DNA of 64,000 nt from Nissolia schottii (taxonomy: Eukaryota > Streptophyta > Magnoliopsida > Fabales > Fabaceae). The stretch lies in NCBI GenBank assembly GCA_003254905.1, contig QANU01098899.1, positions 124,001-188,000 of the forward strand, written 5' to 3'. The first letter of the stretch is position 1. Each line of letters begins with the position of its first letter. The translations under genes were made by a program, and so were the position numbers. The notes below the pieces were generated by a model, which had not been told where the DNA came from, made no database searches, and saw only the letters and a list, made by a program, of their open reading frames with translations. Shown in pieces: positions 39,297-52,300 of the stretch.

Positions 39297-42200
39297 ATGA
39301 ACGTGGTGGGAAAAGTTGGAAGCTTGATCACAGCAGGTGTCTATTCAGTTGCTACACCTTTTCACCCCTTTGGTGGGGCTGTTGATGTCATTGTTGTTCA
39401 GCAGCAAGATGGTACATTTCGGAGCACGCCTTGGTATGTTCGGTTCGGTAAGTTCCAGGGTGTTCTCAAAGGTGCCGAGAAGATCGTTCGTATAGATGTC
39501 AATGGGGTTGAGGCAAACTTCCATATGTATCTTGACAATTCAGGAAGGGCTTATTTTGTAAAGGAGGTGGATGATGAGGATAAAGGAGACTCTAGTAACT
39601 CCGAATTTACTCCCGAAGGCAGTTTTCTGAGTATTGATGATACTCGTGGTTATAGACTTGACCATAGCGTCTCTGATTCAGGGGTGCTTCAGTTGAGAAA
39701 AGATGAAGATCGTTCCTCGGTTTTGCCTCCACTTCATAGGGTGGAATCTGATGTTGATAGGAGATTTTACGAATTCCCAGATGATGAATCATGTTTTGAA
39801 AGTTCGCTTGAGTTGTCAGAATATGGGTCTAACCGATATGAAAATCCAAATGGAGAGAATGTTATGGACTCGCATGGTTCCCATCCAGAGGTGGTCTTGG
39901 TTAGTGTCGATGGACATATATTGACAGCCCCAATCTCTGAATCAGAGCAGAATGAGGAGAATGTGCAGTTAAAAACTCCTCAATTTCATCTGGGCCCAGC
40001 TGAAGGGACTGAATTCTGTGAAGGCAACGCAGAGTTTACTTCTAGTGAAAATGCTTGGGCTGCTAACTATATTAGTCAGCTTGATGCTTCAACAACTGAT
40101 GTTCCGTCTGTTAGTTATAACACTAACGACGGTGAAAAAACTTCTGGGCACTTGATGGAAGTTTGCCAAAGAGAGGAAGTACATATTTGTCACATGGAGG
40201 AAACCTTGGTGATTACAGATCTTCATGTGCAACCTGATACAGAAGAAGTCGCATCTGGTTTGAGCAGGGACAACGTATTCAAAAGCTGTTTGGAGCTAAA
40301 CGAATTTGCCCACCAGGATGGAAATGCTGATTCACAAGATGCAGATTCCCCATTTGAGGTTCAAAATTCAGCAGAGGAATCTCATGCAAATTGGTCGGTT
40401 GTTGATGGAAATGAGCAGGAGAACACTGAACACCCTCGTATCATTGATGAGTTATCTTCCCTTAGTGGGCCTACTTCTGATGACAATGGATCTCCAAAAC
40501 GACTTCAAGCGGTTGAGAACAGTGCATCAGGGGAAGTTGACACTGGTTCTGTTAGTCCTTCTGTTACTAATGATAATGAATGGAATGATGAACGTATTGA
40601 CAAGTCAGTATTGAATGATGGGGTAGATGATAGCCAACAAACCTCTACACTAGAAAATTCGAATAATAAAAGTGAGGAAAACGAACCTCAAACAACGACT
40701 TCAAACGAGGGGGACCAAAGTCATTCTGGTTTGAGTAAGAGCTCTGCTTCTAATTGTTTTCTCTTTTTTTGTGCAATTATTGCTTGACATTAGTGGGTGC
40801 TTATTTACTTCAGTTCATCATAAAAATTTGCAGGATTTGATATCTCACTTTGTGGTCATGAACTTAAGGCGGGTATGGGTTTAGTTGCTGCTGCTGAAGT
40901 GTTTGAAGCGCATAGGATATGTGCGGAGGAATTTATAAGCGCTGCACCATCCATAATTAAGAATGAAAATCTTGTTGTCAAGTTCAGAGAGAGGTATTTG
41001 TTGTGGGAGAAGGCTGCTCCCCTTGTTCTTGGAATTGGTGCATTTGGTGTAGATTTACCTTTTGAGCCCAAAGATACAATTCCGGTGGACCAAGATGATG
41101 CACTGAAGTCCAGGGATGATGATCCTGGATCAGCTTCGTCTGGACGGAGATGGAGACTTTGGCCCATTCCTTTTCGAAAAGTCAAGACACTTGAGCACTC
41201 TAATAGTAACGCATCAAGTGATGAGATCTTTGTAGACACTGAGTCTGAATTGCAGACGTTTGTAGAGTCAACTACAACATCCCCTACGCCTAAGTCTCCT
41301 CGGAAGCAATACTTGAGGACAAATGTTCCTGCTAATGAGCAGATCGCATCTTTGAATCTCAAAGAAGGCCAAAATTTGGTAACCTTCAGTTTCTCTACAA
41401 GGGTTCTTGGAAAACAACAGGTTTGGCATCCATTTAGAATACAAATTCCCTTATGAATATAAAAGTATAAATATACAATGGTTGGATGTTTGGCTTATTT
41501 TATTGTTGAATTTATTAATTGCACCACAGGTTGATGCGCACATATACTTATGGAAGTGGAATGCAAAAATTGTAATTTCAGACGTGGATGGAACTATTAC
41601 CAAGTAAGACCACTGATTATACTTGAAGTAGATTGACTTTGCTGTTGTTATTCTTCTTTAACACCTCCTTGTTACCTACTTCCCCACTTAATTGGAAATT
41701 TACTTTTTGATGAAATCCCCATTTGGTTATGCAAATTTTTGTAGTTGTTGATGCTACTGAACACTATGTCATCATTTGATCCATGCAGGACAAGATTTAC
41801 TTCTTGTTGTTGATGCTGCTGAAACTTTTACAACATGAAATTAAATAAGAAAGGGGATGCATGGTTTGAACTACGATGTTTTTAATTTTTTAAGTTGTTT
41901 GTCATTTTTGGGTCAGGCTTCGAGTAATCTTATGGTGCTTAAAATATTTTCCTGGTGATCCTTTCTCTAAATCGTAAGAAGAATTGCCATCTTCATTTAT
42001 TTTTTGTTTATTGTTCAATGGTGATGATTAATTTTAAATCTGGGTTTTTTTTTTTTTTTTTTTTGGGGGTCTGTATCATACGTAGCCGGAAAAGGAAAAG
42101 ATGTCTACATGATTGCATTCTCTGTTTATGACTAGACAGACATATCTTATGAAAGTTGTATTATGACAAGAAAATAAAAACACAGCGAGAATACAGGGAA

Positions 42201-44601
42201 GAGCTGCATTATGGTTTAAGAATCACTATCAACACCTTAGTATTTTCTCTATTTTCTTCCTTTCAGGTCTGATGTTTTGGGGCAGTTCATGCCTTTAGTT
42301 GGCAAAGATTGGACACAATCTGGAGTGGCAAGGCTTTTCACAGCCATTAAGGTAATGTTTCTTATATATTCAACTTCTAAACTCATGCCAATTTAGATGG
42401 GGTATTGTTACCAGAATCAATGAGGAAAATGACAATAGATTTTCCAAGGGCATTGCTTTAAGAAGCATCTTGTATTGAGAACGTGTAATCAAATTTGTTG
42501 TTGCTTCTGTTTCATTATGTTTCTGTTACCACATCCTCTTCTCAACTGTCCCTTAATTGGAGGATTGAATTTATAGCGAGGGGCTTTTGTGACAGAAAAG
42601 AAAACTCATTTACCAAGTAACTTCTATTTACTTCCTGGATATTCCATGTTAAGGATGAGATGAACTTTAGGCTCGAAGCATTTGTTTTAGTTAATACTAG
42701 CTTGGGAAACATCTTATGAAAATATACCTGTAAACAGTTTTGCTAGGTAATGAAGCAAGTTCCTTTGATCATGGGCTTGAGATTGGTCAGCATTCAGCAA
42801 GTGAGCATAAAGCCTGGTCAAGCCTGGTTTGCTCTAAGATCAATTACAGTTGATTTGAGGCTATTGAAATGACGGCTCTTTTGCTGCCATCTAACTGAAA
42901 TGATATCTATTATTACCCATAGTCCACTTGATTTTTGTTTAGGATTATATTTTTTCTTTTATTCTCTTCCATTAGAATGGTGATGTTAGTACTATAATGG
43001 TTGTCACCATAATCTAATTTAAAATGCAGCCCAGTACGCTTGATGTTATCGTCATACCTGTTGTTTCATTGAACTGTATCTCAAGAAGCTTATTGTCTAA
43101 CCCTAGATCCTGAATTTTTGTTAGGATAATGGATACCAGCTACTGTTTCTGAGTGCCCGCGCAATTGTCCAGGCTTATCTAACCAGGAACTTCTTGCTTA
43201 ACCTGAAACAGGTATTCAAACAAACTGGCTTTCTGTAATCAATAACAGCTTATTTTCAATTAATAGTTCTAAAAGTTGTTGCAGCCATGATCCTATCCAT
43301 GACTCATGAGGTTTTCTTTATGAGAAGTGTAACATTAAAAACTAAGTCTTATGTGGGGCATTACCTTAATCATCGTCATAGTTTTGTGAAACTACAAGGA
43401 TCTTGATGTAATAATCATAAGAGCTAGAAGTTGCATTCCCTGACCGTTTTTTCTGGTCTTTGGATGAGCGATTAATTCAAGTCTTCATGTTGTTTTATTT
43501 ATTCTTTTATGGCCTTGCATCTTGACTTGACAACACAGTTATTATTGTAATAATACTGCTTTAGTTGAAGCCCAAAGATTGTATATTTGCAGGATGGAAA
43601 AAACTTACCAAATGGACCTGTCGTCATTTCACCTGATGGGTTATTCCCGTCGCTCTACCGAGAAGGTGAGGAACCTTGAATGGCTGCATTTGTGCTGCAA
43701 TTTTGGTGTACAAATCCACTTGTGGGCTTTGTGATGATAATAATGATTCTCTTTGTGCTGATGCACTTATGCTTAATGTTCACAACTCTATTCATATGAA
43801 TAGCTGTTGTCAATATCACTAAAAACAGTAAAAAAGTGTGGTGAATAGAACATGGTTTCTGTTAATGATGGCTCTCTTATTTCTCCCCTGATATCATCAT
43901 ATCTGACTTCTTGTTATGTTGTATTTGGAACCCTTCACTGATGGAAGTAATACGAAGAGCACCTCACGAGTTCAAGATTGCTTGTCTAGAGGTAATTACT
44001 AAAACACAATCGCTTGGAAAGGAGCCATTAGAAGGCATCTATCTGCTTACCAGCATTACATAGGTTCTGATAATAATGTTTTGCAGGATATCAAGAGACT
44101 CTTCCCTGCCGATTATAACCCGTTCTATGCCGGATTTGGCAATAGAGACACGGATGAAATCACCTACAGGAAGATGGGGATTCCGAAGGGCAAGATATTT
44201 ATCATTAACCCTAAGGTGTGCTTCCTGGATTGATGTTTCTAGCAATTAGCATTTTCTCTATAGTTCTCAAAGCTTACACCATCAAACTGAAACAGGGTGA
44301 GGTGGCCATAAGTCAACGTATGGATGCAAAGTCTTACACATCGTTGCACACCCTCGTCGATGACATGTTCCCACCTACTTCTTTGGTTGAGCAGGTGAGC
44401 AACCATATTTTTGTACATAAAATCTTAGAGATATTCAACATTCATAGTATACATGTTCAAGATGCCTAACCTTTTCTATGTACAAAGGAACATATATGTA
44501 ACTTTAGAACTGACAGTTTTTGATTTACAATTTCTTAACATTTGCAGGAAGACTTCAACTCATGGAATTATTGGAAAGTGCCCTATCCAGACATTGATTA
44601 G
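39297..44601 (+). CDS. PAH: Phosphatidate phosphatase PAH (lipin family), 10 coding exons
   Basis: The enzyme is a Mg2+-dependent phosphatidate phosphatase that makes diacylglycerol from phosphatidate at the ER. In Arabidopsis PAH1/PAH2 restrain phospholipid synthesis and support galactolipid remodelling under phosphate starvation. Exons: 39297-40734, 40834-41420, 41530-41603, 42267-42351, 43125-43211, 43593-43665, 43948-43991, 44087-44215, 44296-44394, 44548-44601. They total 2670 nt, 889 aa, in frame throughout. The N-LIP domain starts at residue 1 ([20 protein letters not shown]) and includes [21 protein letters not shown] long acidic, serine-rich region covers about 110-480. The C-LIP catalytic domain begins near 560. 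Its HAD motif DVDGT lies at 693-697, followed by [19 protein letters not shown] and [20 protein letters not shown]. The start ATG gives the canonical lipin N-terminus. I cannot say with confidence whether it is the PAH1 or PAH2 ortholog. Confidence 0.94.
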
Positions 44602-46340
44602 TTTTAAGGCATTTGGTTCCTCACACTTGCTAGATAGGATACGCTGCTTGAAGGATGGCATACAACGTTCTTGTACAAGTGTAGAACATTACTCACTACT
44701 GTCACTATGAATCATTAAATCTTGTATTCATTGGCCCTCATTAAGAGATAGATAAACCACACATCAACCCAATTGTAGAATTTTTGGTTTGAAGATTGTA
44801 TTATATCAGGTTTTCACTTAACAAATTTTCCGATGGGCATGCAATGGAAATGGAAATTTGGGTTGAGAAAAGCAAGGGTTCTGGGCCACCCACAAAGTAG
44901 ATCCTGAAAATATTATAAGGATCATTTGTAAAGACTAAACACATTTTTTAAAATATTTATAGGGATCGAAATTTGTAATGATAAGAGACCCAGAATAAAG
45001 AAAAATAGGAGGAACCGAAACCAAAAATATTTCCCTTAGGAAGAAGAAGGACCAAAATGCACATAGCCAAGATGTTATCCATTAAAGCATGAGGAAAATT
45101 GTGGGGGCCAAGGTGGAATGCGGAGCGTACGGTGGACGCGCTATCATGGGAGGGTGAGATTTGACTAGACCACGCACTCAACGTACTCACACACTGTTAA
45201 ACCTAAGTACCTAACAACACAAAGCCGCAACATATAATGGATCTCTAGTGTAAAATCATTTTCATCATCATCATCAGTGAATTTGTGAAACGAAACGAAA
45301 CGAAACAGCACAATGTCACAGTGACGGCCAGGTAAAAACTGAGCGCCTCCCTTACAATTAAAAACTATGGTAATAAATAATATTGTAATTATAATTCTGC
45401 CCTACATTTTGCCCCCCTCCCTCCTTGGCTCCTTCCCGCATTCAAAATCGTTGTTTTGTTCATTAAACGATTGATAATGACCGCATTGTTTCCTTCTCGA
45501 TGCTTCACCGCTTCCCCTTTTTCTATTTTTTATTTTTTATTTTTTATTTTAGTAGTGAAATGTGCGCGCGCGCGCCTCTGCAATTCATTTCTCGCTAACC
45601 ATTTACACAAGCTTTGACTTTCATTTCTCTCTGTTTTTTTTTTTTTTTTTTTGTGGTTTTCGGTTGCTTCAAGGTTTTGATTACTGGGCGCCGCATTCAA
45701 GTCTCCGCCGGTAAGATGCCACTGTCCAAAAAATTAGTGCAAATTTTTCCATTAACCTTTACCTAATTCTTTTTTTCTCTGAAGTTAATTTTGAATAAAC
45801 CTGTGAACACGTTCTCTGTGTGTGTGTGTGTGTGTGTGTGGGTTCAGCTGTTGGTTGCTCAGTGGGTTTTCTTTCAATCTATTCGCCATAGGCATGTTCT
45901 GTGGATGCTTGTTTCCAACTCCCCATGCCATTCTTGTAATGCGGGCGTTGTTGGCGTGTGCCGCCGACTTCTGTGCTTGAGCACCGCACCCCAGTTGTTA
46001 CTTTTTTTGGGCAAATCCTCCCCTGGGTTTTCTTAATTGACTCATCAAGGTTTTCTAGTTCAACGCCTGATTTTGTCAACGGTGCACCCGGTTTCAGAAA
46101 TTTGATGACATTTAGGTTTTAAGAACTTGTCCCAATTGGAATATTGATAGCATAAGACAATGCAAAGTTTTCTTTTGATTGAATTTATTCTCTTAAATTT
46201 TGTATGGTTTTCTTTTGATTGCATCTATAAAAGAAAGAAAGAATATCATATGTTGCATTTTCCCATCTCAGAAACCTCTCAAATTCAATTTCGTTTTGCA
46301 TTTGGGAGCTTGTAGCGGAAGTTACTGTGGCTGATCACAC
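44602..46340. other. PAH 3' UTR, intergenic spacer and SUVR 5' leader
   Basis: The PAH 3' UTR extends to about 44,830. Several simple repeats follow: an AAACG run at about 45,288-45,308, a TATTTTT run at about 45,520-45,550, a CG dinucleotide run at about 45,563-45,576, and a TG run at about 45,817-45,840. The SUVR leader probably starts near 45,600 and is spliced before the ATG at 46,341. I see no other gene. Confidence 0.55.
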
Positions 46341-49300
46341 ATGGTGCCAAATCCTAAGGTGGTAGCTGCCTATCGTGCAATGGGAAATCTTGGGATTCAT
46401 GAATCAAAAGTGAAACCGGTATTAAAGAAACTCCTTAAGCTGTATGATAAAAACTGGGCACTTATTGAAGAAGAGAACTATAGAGCTCTGGCCGATGCGA
46501 TATTTGAGGAGGACGAGAATGGGGTATAGTTCCTAAATCCTACTGTATCAACTACTTCTTATTGTTTATCAATACACTTGTCTATTCTACATGTTCTCTT
46601 CCATTGTCTTTTATCATTTAATAGGTGCCGGAGACGGAGCTGGAGCTGGAGCCAGACCGGAAAAAGAAAAGCCATAGAGTTGATGTACATAAAACTTACT
46701 CTATATTGCTGAGTTTATCTCCATTTATGCCTTGATCTTAATCCTATAACTGCTTAAATGTGTCCTGGTCTTGCAAACAACTAGGAAGGAGAGTTAGATG
46801 ATGAAGAAACTCATCTGCAAGATGAGCCGTTGCGACCTAAGAAGAGGTTGCGTTTAAGAGGCGAAGAGGTTTGGTCTTCACATCCTCAGACTAGCAGTGG
46901 TCCCAGCGCATCGGCTTCTCTATTGAAAACACCTAAATTAGAAGATGACATAGTACCTGAAAATAGTTCCAGGCTGCAGCCTCGACAAGTTCCAACACGA
47001 GATGGCATTGTTGACAAGGGAAAGCAACCTATGTCACCTCAAGGTACCAGAGGGAGAAGATTTACATCTGATGGAGCACTACCAGCAGTACCAATGAAAG
47101 AACCAACAGTTGAGCCGAAGAATAAAATGCCTCAGCTTCATGCTTTGATCAAGCCTAAGGATGAGCCTATTGATGACACTCCAGATTATGAAGTTCCCAT
47201 TTCAATAGTTCTTCCTGGTATTCAACTTACTGTTCCTTGATGATAAGTTCCTCGTTTTTTGTCTTTCTTTTGGTTTTAGTGGTATTACACATAGTTGTTA
47301 GAATTGTACGGTTCACGGTTTGAACCATATGATTTGGTTCAATTCAGGCACCAGACGAGTCACGATTTGGCTGTGAATCGCAAAACGCCATGAATTGGAG
47401 GTGAATTGCCAGAATCGGTCCAATTCAGAACCACCCTTATTCATTGTTGGGCCAAAGCCCAAATGGCCCAAAAATTAAAAATTGAATATATTTCTAAATT
47501 CTAAATGTTTTAAAATCAAAATCAAGAGAAATTGAAGAGTCACGTTGTCGTATACTCTTCTCTTCCTTAGGTTCCTTAGGAAGCAACCTGAAACCCTCTT
47601 CCTCTCCAAGCAACTCCAAGCTGCGACTTTGTTGACCATGTGCTGCCGTTGGCCTCACGCTGCCGTTGCCACGCTGCTGGCCATGCCATGCCGCTGGTGA
47701 GCACGAACCTGCACAACCCCTGTTTTGTTTGCTGCTTTGTTTCGTTTCCTCTCCTCTTCCTCCTTAAGCAACCCAACCTGTCTCCTCCACACCATGCCTC
47801 GGTCGTCCTCCCCGTTGCCGTCAACCTTCATGTGAATATGATCATGATTCATGACCTTTAAGACTAGTGTTTATGTTTACGATGGTATTTTGGTATTAGG
47901 GAATGAATTTGACTTATAATACTTTACTATTCCTAATCGTTTAATTATTATACTACTTATTAAGTTATTTGTTACCTTTTAAGCATTTTCTTTATGTTCT
48001 ATGTATTTATATTTGCTATTTAGGCTTTTTATGAATATGTTTCTGAATCTTACGCTTCGAAACGATTCATGATTCACGAATCAAAAATTGAGAAAACGAT
48101 TTACGATTCGATTCACGAGTTGACAACTATGGTATTACATATTGGCAGTGGCTTTTGTTGAATCCCATAATAAGTAATGTATTTGCAAAGTAGATGGTAA
48201 ATTTTCTTTGGCAAATACAAGATTCTTTTTAATGGGAACATGCCCCAAAACAACATAATATGCAGTTTTTGTTAAAGTGGAAGTAAGACAGGAGGGTGAG
48301 CCTTAGCGTAAGGGTAAGTTGTTGCCTTGTGACCTAGAAGTCACGAGTTTAAATCCTGGAAACGGTCTCTGTCCCTGACTGCACTAGATGGGAGCCTTGT
48401 GCATTGGGATGCCCTTTTAGAAACAAAACATTTGAAATTTAAGTTAAGCAAGTGGTGCACTGATTCTAGCTCAGGTGAAAACTAGAGACAACACCATGCC
48501 ACAAACTGCAAGGTTTAAGTATCTTGGGCTTATCATACAAAATGAGGGGGAAATAAAGGGAGATGTAACTATAGGATTCAAGCTGAGGGAATGAAAGGCA
48601 GAAGTACTTTAAGAGTTATTTGCAACAAAAAAAAGAGTAAAAATACACAAGTCAAGCTTAAGGGAAAATGCATTGCATAGCTATAAGTCCAGTGATGCAT
48701 CAAGCTGAATGTTGGTGTATAAAGCCAAGAAGATAATAATGAGAATGTTGCAATAATGAGAATGTTGCATTGGATGAGTAGACACAGTAGATAAATAAGA
48801 TTAGCCTATAGAAGTCCCAATAAGGAGAATAGGTCAAATGGAGGGTAGCACAATAACTAGAGATGGATGGAGACCAAGAAAAGCTATGGGTGAATCCATT
48901 AAGAAAGATTTATTTAATGATTTGACTATGGACATGGTTTATGTGGGACACTATGGTGCTGTTTGATCTTTGTTGCCGACTTTGTCTAGTGGAACAAGAC
49001 CTAGTTATTATTGTCGTATGTCTCAGTCCTCAAAAGTAGAAAAGAAGTCAATGTGCAACTTTTTGCTTAGCTGTGAAATAATTTTTAGTTGAATTGGACC
49101 TGATTAAACCTTTTCCTTCTTAAATGCCTGCACATCGCCGGGTTCATCATATGCTTCCATTGGCTTATGTAGTATGCAAGTCTCTACTTGCAGACATTCT
49201 TGCAGCCCGTATGACATGTGTTTCTAAAAAGTCTGTCACATGATGCTTTGTGTTGGGAGGAACCCTGATTTCTGGTATCAGAAGTGGTCTTATATTTCAG

Positions 49301-52300
49301 TCTTGAACTGAAGAAATGTTACTTTTCTTCCTTTAATTTCTCTCTTAATATTGTGTTTCCATTTTTCTTTTCTTCTTTATTGTGTTGCCAACACAGACTC
49401 AAGTTTGTATTGATGATTGTTTGATGAGTTTTATTCTGGATTTATTCTCCCTCAAAAGAACCACCTAGTGGAAGGGACTCTCCTATGATGAATGGTGCAG
49501 CTGGACAACAAGATGGCCATGACACTTCGAGATCGCAATGCAGAGATGAAGAAGTTAATCCCTCAAAAGAACCACCTCGTGGAGTGGACACTTTTATGAC
49601 AAATGGTGCAACTGAACATCAGGATGGCCATGACACTGTGGCACCGCAATGCAGAGATGAAGAAGCTGGTGATGAAGACAATCTTCCTTCCTCAAATGAA
49701 GATGTGACTTCTAATATAGAGATGGCCTTGTCACCTATGGGAGAGGTAAAAGTTTTCTGTCGCTCAGTTAGGGGATCAGACTTTTGTTTTCTTAGTTGCA
49801 TTCAACTTCTAAAAAATGGAGGTTAAATGTCTGCAGTCATATAAAACTGCTGACCTTACTTTTTCTGTCATGATTCCTGAATCTGTTGAGATATGTGTGA
49901 TTGCATGTTGCAATTACTCATTCAAAATTTCAAATGATAACTCACAGGAAGCATATGTAATGATAACTCCAACAGTTGGCATGCCAAATGAATCTGAGGT
50001 ACACGGCGCTCTGATGGTTGGAGGAGATACTGATCCAGTCATGCCTTCTTGCATTGCAAATGGATCAATCAATGTTAAGTCTTCTTCTTCCTTGGTTGCT
50101 CCTCAAATTCCGGTTTCTCTACCCAGCTTGAGCGGTTCTGATGATGCTGTACTAGTTTCCAACAATGTTGGAAATAATGATTTCTTAGCAAGTGATGGTG
50201 GGAAGGAGCTAGTTCATCCTGTATCTCTAAATTTACATAGTTTAGTGGCTGTTACAAAGCATCAGCTTACGGCTGATGATACAAAGAGTGTCCATGATGT
50301 TAATGACCTAACAAAGGGAGAAGAAAGAGTGAAAATTTCTTGGGTGAATAACATTACTGATGACTTCCCACCATCCTTTCACTACATACCCCGGAACCTT
50401 GTGTTCCAAAATGCTTATGTTAATATTACTCTATCTCGTATTGGGAATTCAGATTGTTGTTCAACTTGTATGGGCAATTGTGTCTTGTCTTCTAACCCAT
50501 GCTCTTGTGCCAATAAAAATGGGGGTGGATTTGCTTACACTGAAAAAGGCCTACTGAAGGAAGAGTTCTTGGAAGAGTGTATTGCCATCAGTCGCAACCC
50601 TAAAAATTTTTTCTATTGCAAAGACTGCCCACTGGAAAGATCAAGCAATGATGATTGTTTAGAACCATGTAAAGGACACTTAAGGAGGAAGTTTATTAAA
50701 GAGTGCTGGAGAAAATGTGGCTGTGGGAAAAATTGTGGAAATCGGGTTGTCCAGCGAGGAATAACTAGCAACTTGCAGGTGGGTGGTTGAGTATTCTTTA
50801 GATTTTACGTTTATAGAAATTTATTCAAATATGTTTTCTCTAATAATTTTCTGTTACTCAGGTATTTTTAACTTCAGAAGGAAAAGGGTGGGGTCTTCGT
50901 ACCTTAGAGGACCTTCCAAAAGGTGCATTTGTGTGTGAGTTTGTTGGAGAAATTTTAACCATCAAAGAGTTGCACGAGAGGAACTTAAAATATCCCAAAA
51001 ATAGGAAATATACGTGCCCAATAATATTAGATGCAGATTGGGAGGCAGGATTTCTGAAGGATAAAGAAGCTCTTTGCTTGTATGCAGCATCCTATGGAAA
51101 TGCTGCTAGGTTTATTAATCACAGGTATTAAAATTACATAAGTTTCACCATGAGTCTTTTGTTATTATTATTTATAAATCTTCAACTCTAGAGACTCTTG
51201 TAAATGAGCAATGGGGTTTTCCTTTTTAATTCATTAAACTTGTGAATTGTCTCTACTCAAACTAGTGACTGTTAAGTCAAATATCAAATCGATCAAGTGC
51301 AGCTCAATGTATATAGAATTATAGACTACTTGTAACAGTTTGAATTCCAGGGGCTTTTCATCTCTGGCTTCCTAACGTTCAAATATTAAGTAAGAAATTT
51401 GCTTACTGTGTCTGCAAAAACCCCCCTTAAAGCTTTTACTTTCCCTCTTTTTGGGCAATTAACTTCCCTTCTGTCATTTCTCCAGTACAATTTTTTTACA
51501 ACTGTTTTATCACTTAGAAATTTAAATTCTTTGATGTTGTGCACTTTTGAGATACTCGAAATAACTGAAGGTTAAGAAGACTTCTTGTGATCTGAAATCA
51601 GCTGCTTTATAGAATAAACATGTGCCTAATGTTGGAAGACAAAATGTAAGATGGATAGTTTCAACTTTAGCAAACCATGTGATTGTGATGGAAAAACAAA
51701 TCATTTTTGTGAAAATGTCTTCAATTTCTATATGTATTTATATAAACAATCATGTGAGACTGTTTTCAATTAATGTCTACTTTTTGACACTTGAGCTTCT
51801 AATTATCTTTTCCCAAAAATGTAATTGTGATATTATTGGGTTCTTTCAAAAGATACTCAAATGCAAAAGATGGAGCAGAAAGTTATGTATAGATGGAGAA
51901 ATTAATGATTTCATTTGAGCAAGCAGAGCTTCTTTCCATCTGCATTGCATAGTGGTCTGAATGTTTGATTGTGTTACTGTTACCTATAAACTTTGAAACT
52001 GTTACTAGGCAGACATTGGACTAATTATTTAATAATTGTACATTAGAGGATTTCTAACAATTTTATTTTTTTTTTAGCAGATGTTTGGATGCTAACTTGG
52101 TTGAGATCCCAGTTGAAGTCGAGGGCCCAGATCATCACTACTATCATGTGAGATGTTGGCAAATCCTCTAAATCCCATCTGAAGTTTTTAGTCTCCTTCG
52201 TTGGCTCGACAAACTCTCTGTAAAACACATTGCTTACAAATGCTTTTAACGTGCTTCATTGTGCAGTTTGCCTTCTTCACATCCAGAAAAATAGCTGCAC

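Noticed and set aside
45791-46036. Open frame of 81 codons starting in a TG microsatellite
   Set aside because: It begins in repeat sequence and lies in the probable SUVR 5' leader or leader intron; no family resemblance.
47576-47861. Open frames on both strands with His/Cys/Arg-rich translations
   Set aside because: They fall in the GC-rich core of the Mutator-like element, overlap each other on opposite strands, and resemble no known protein.
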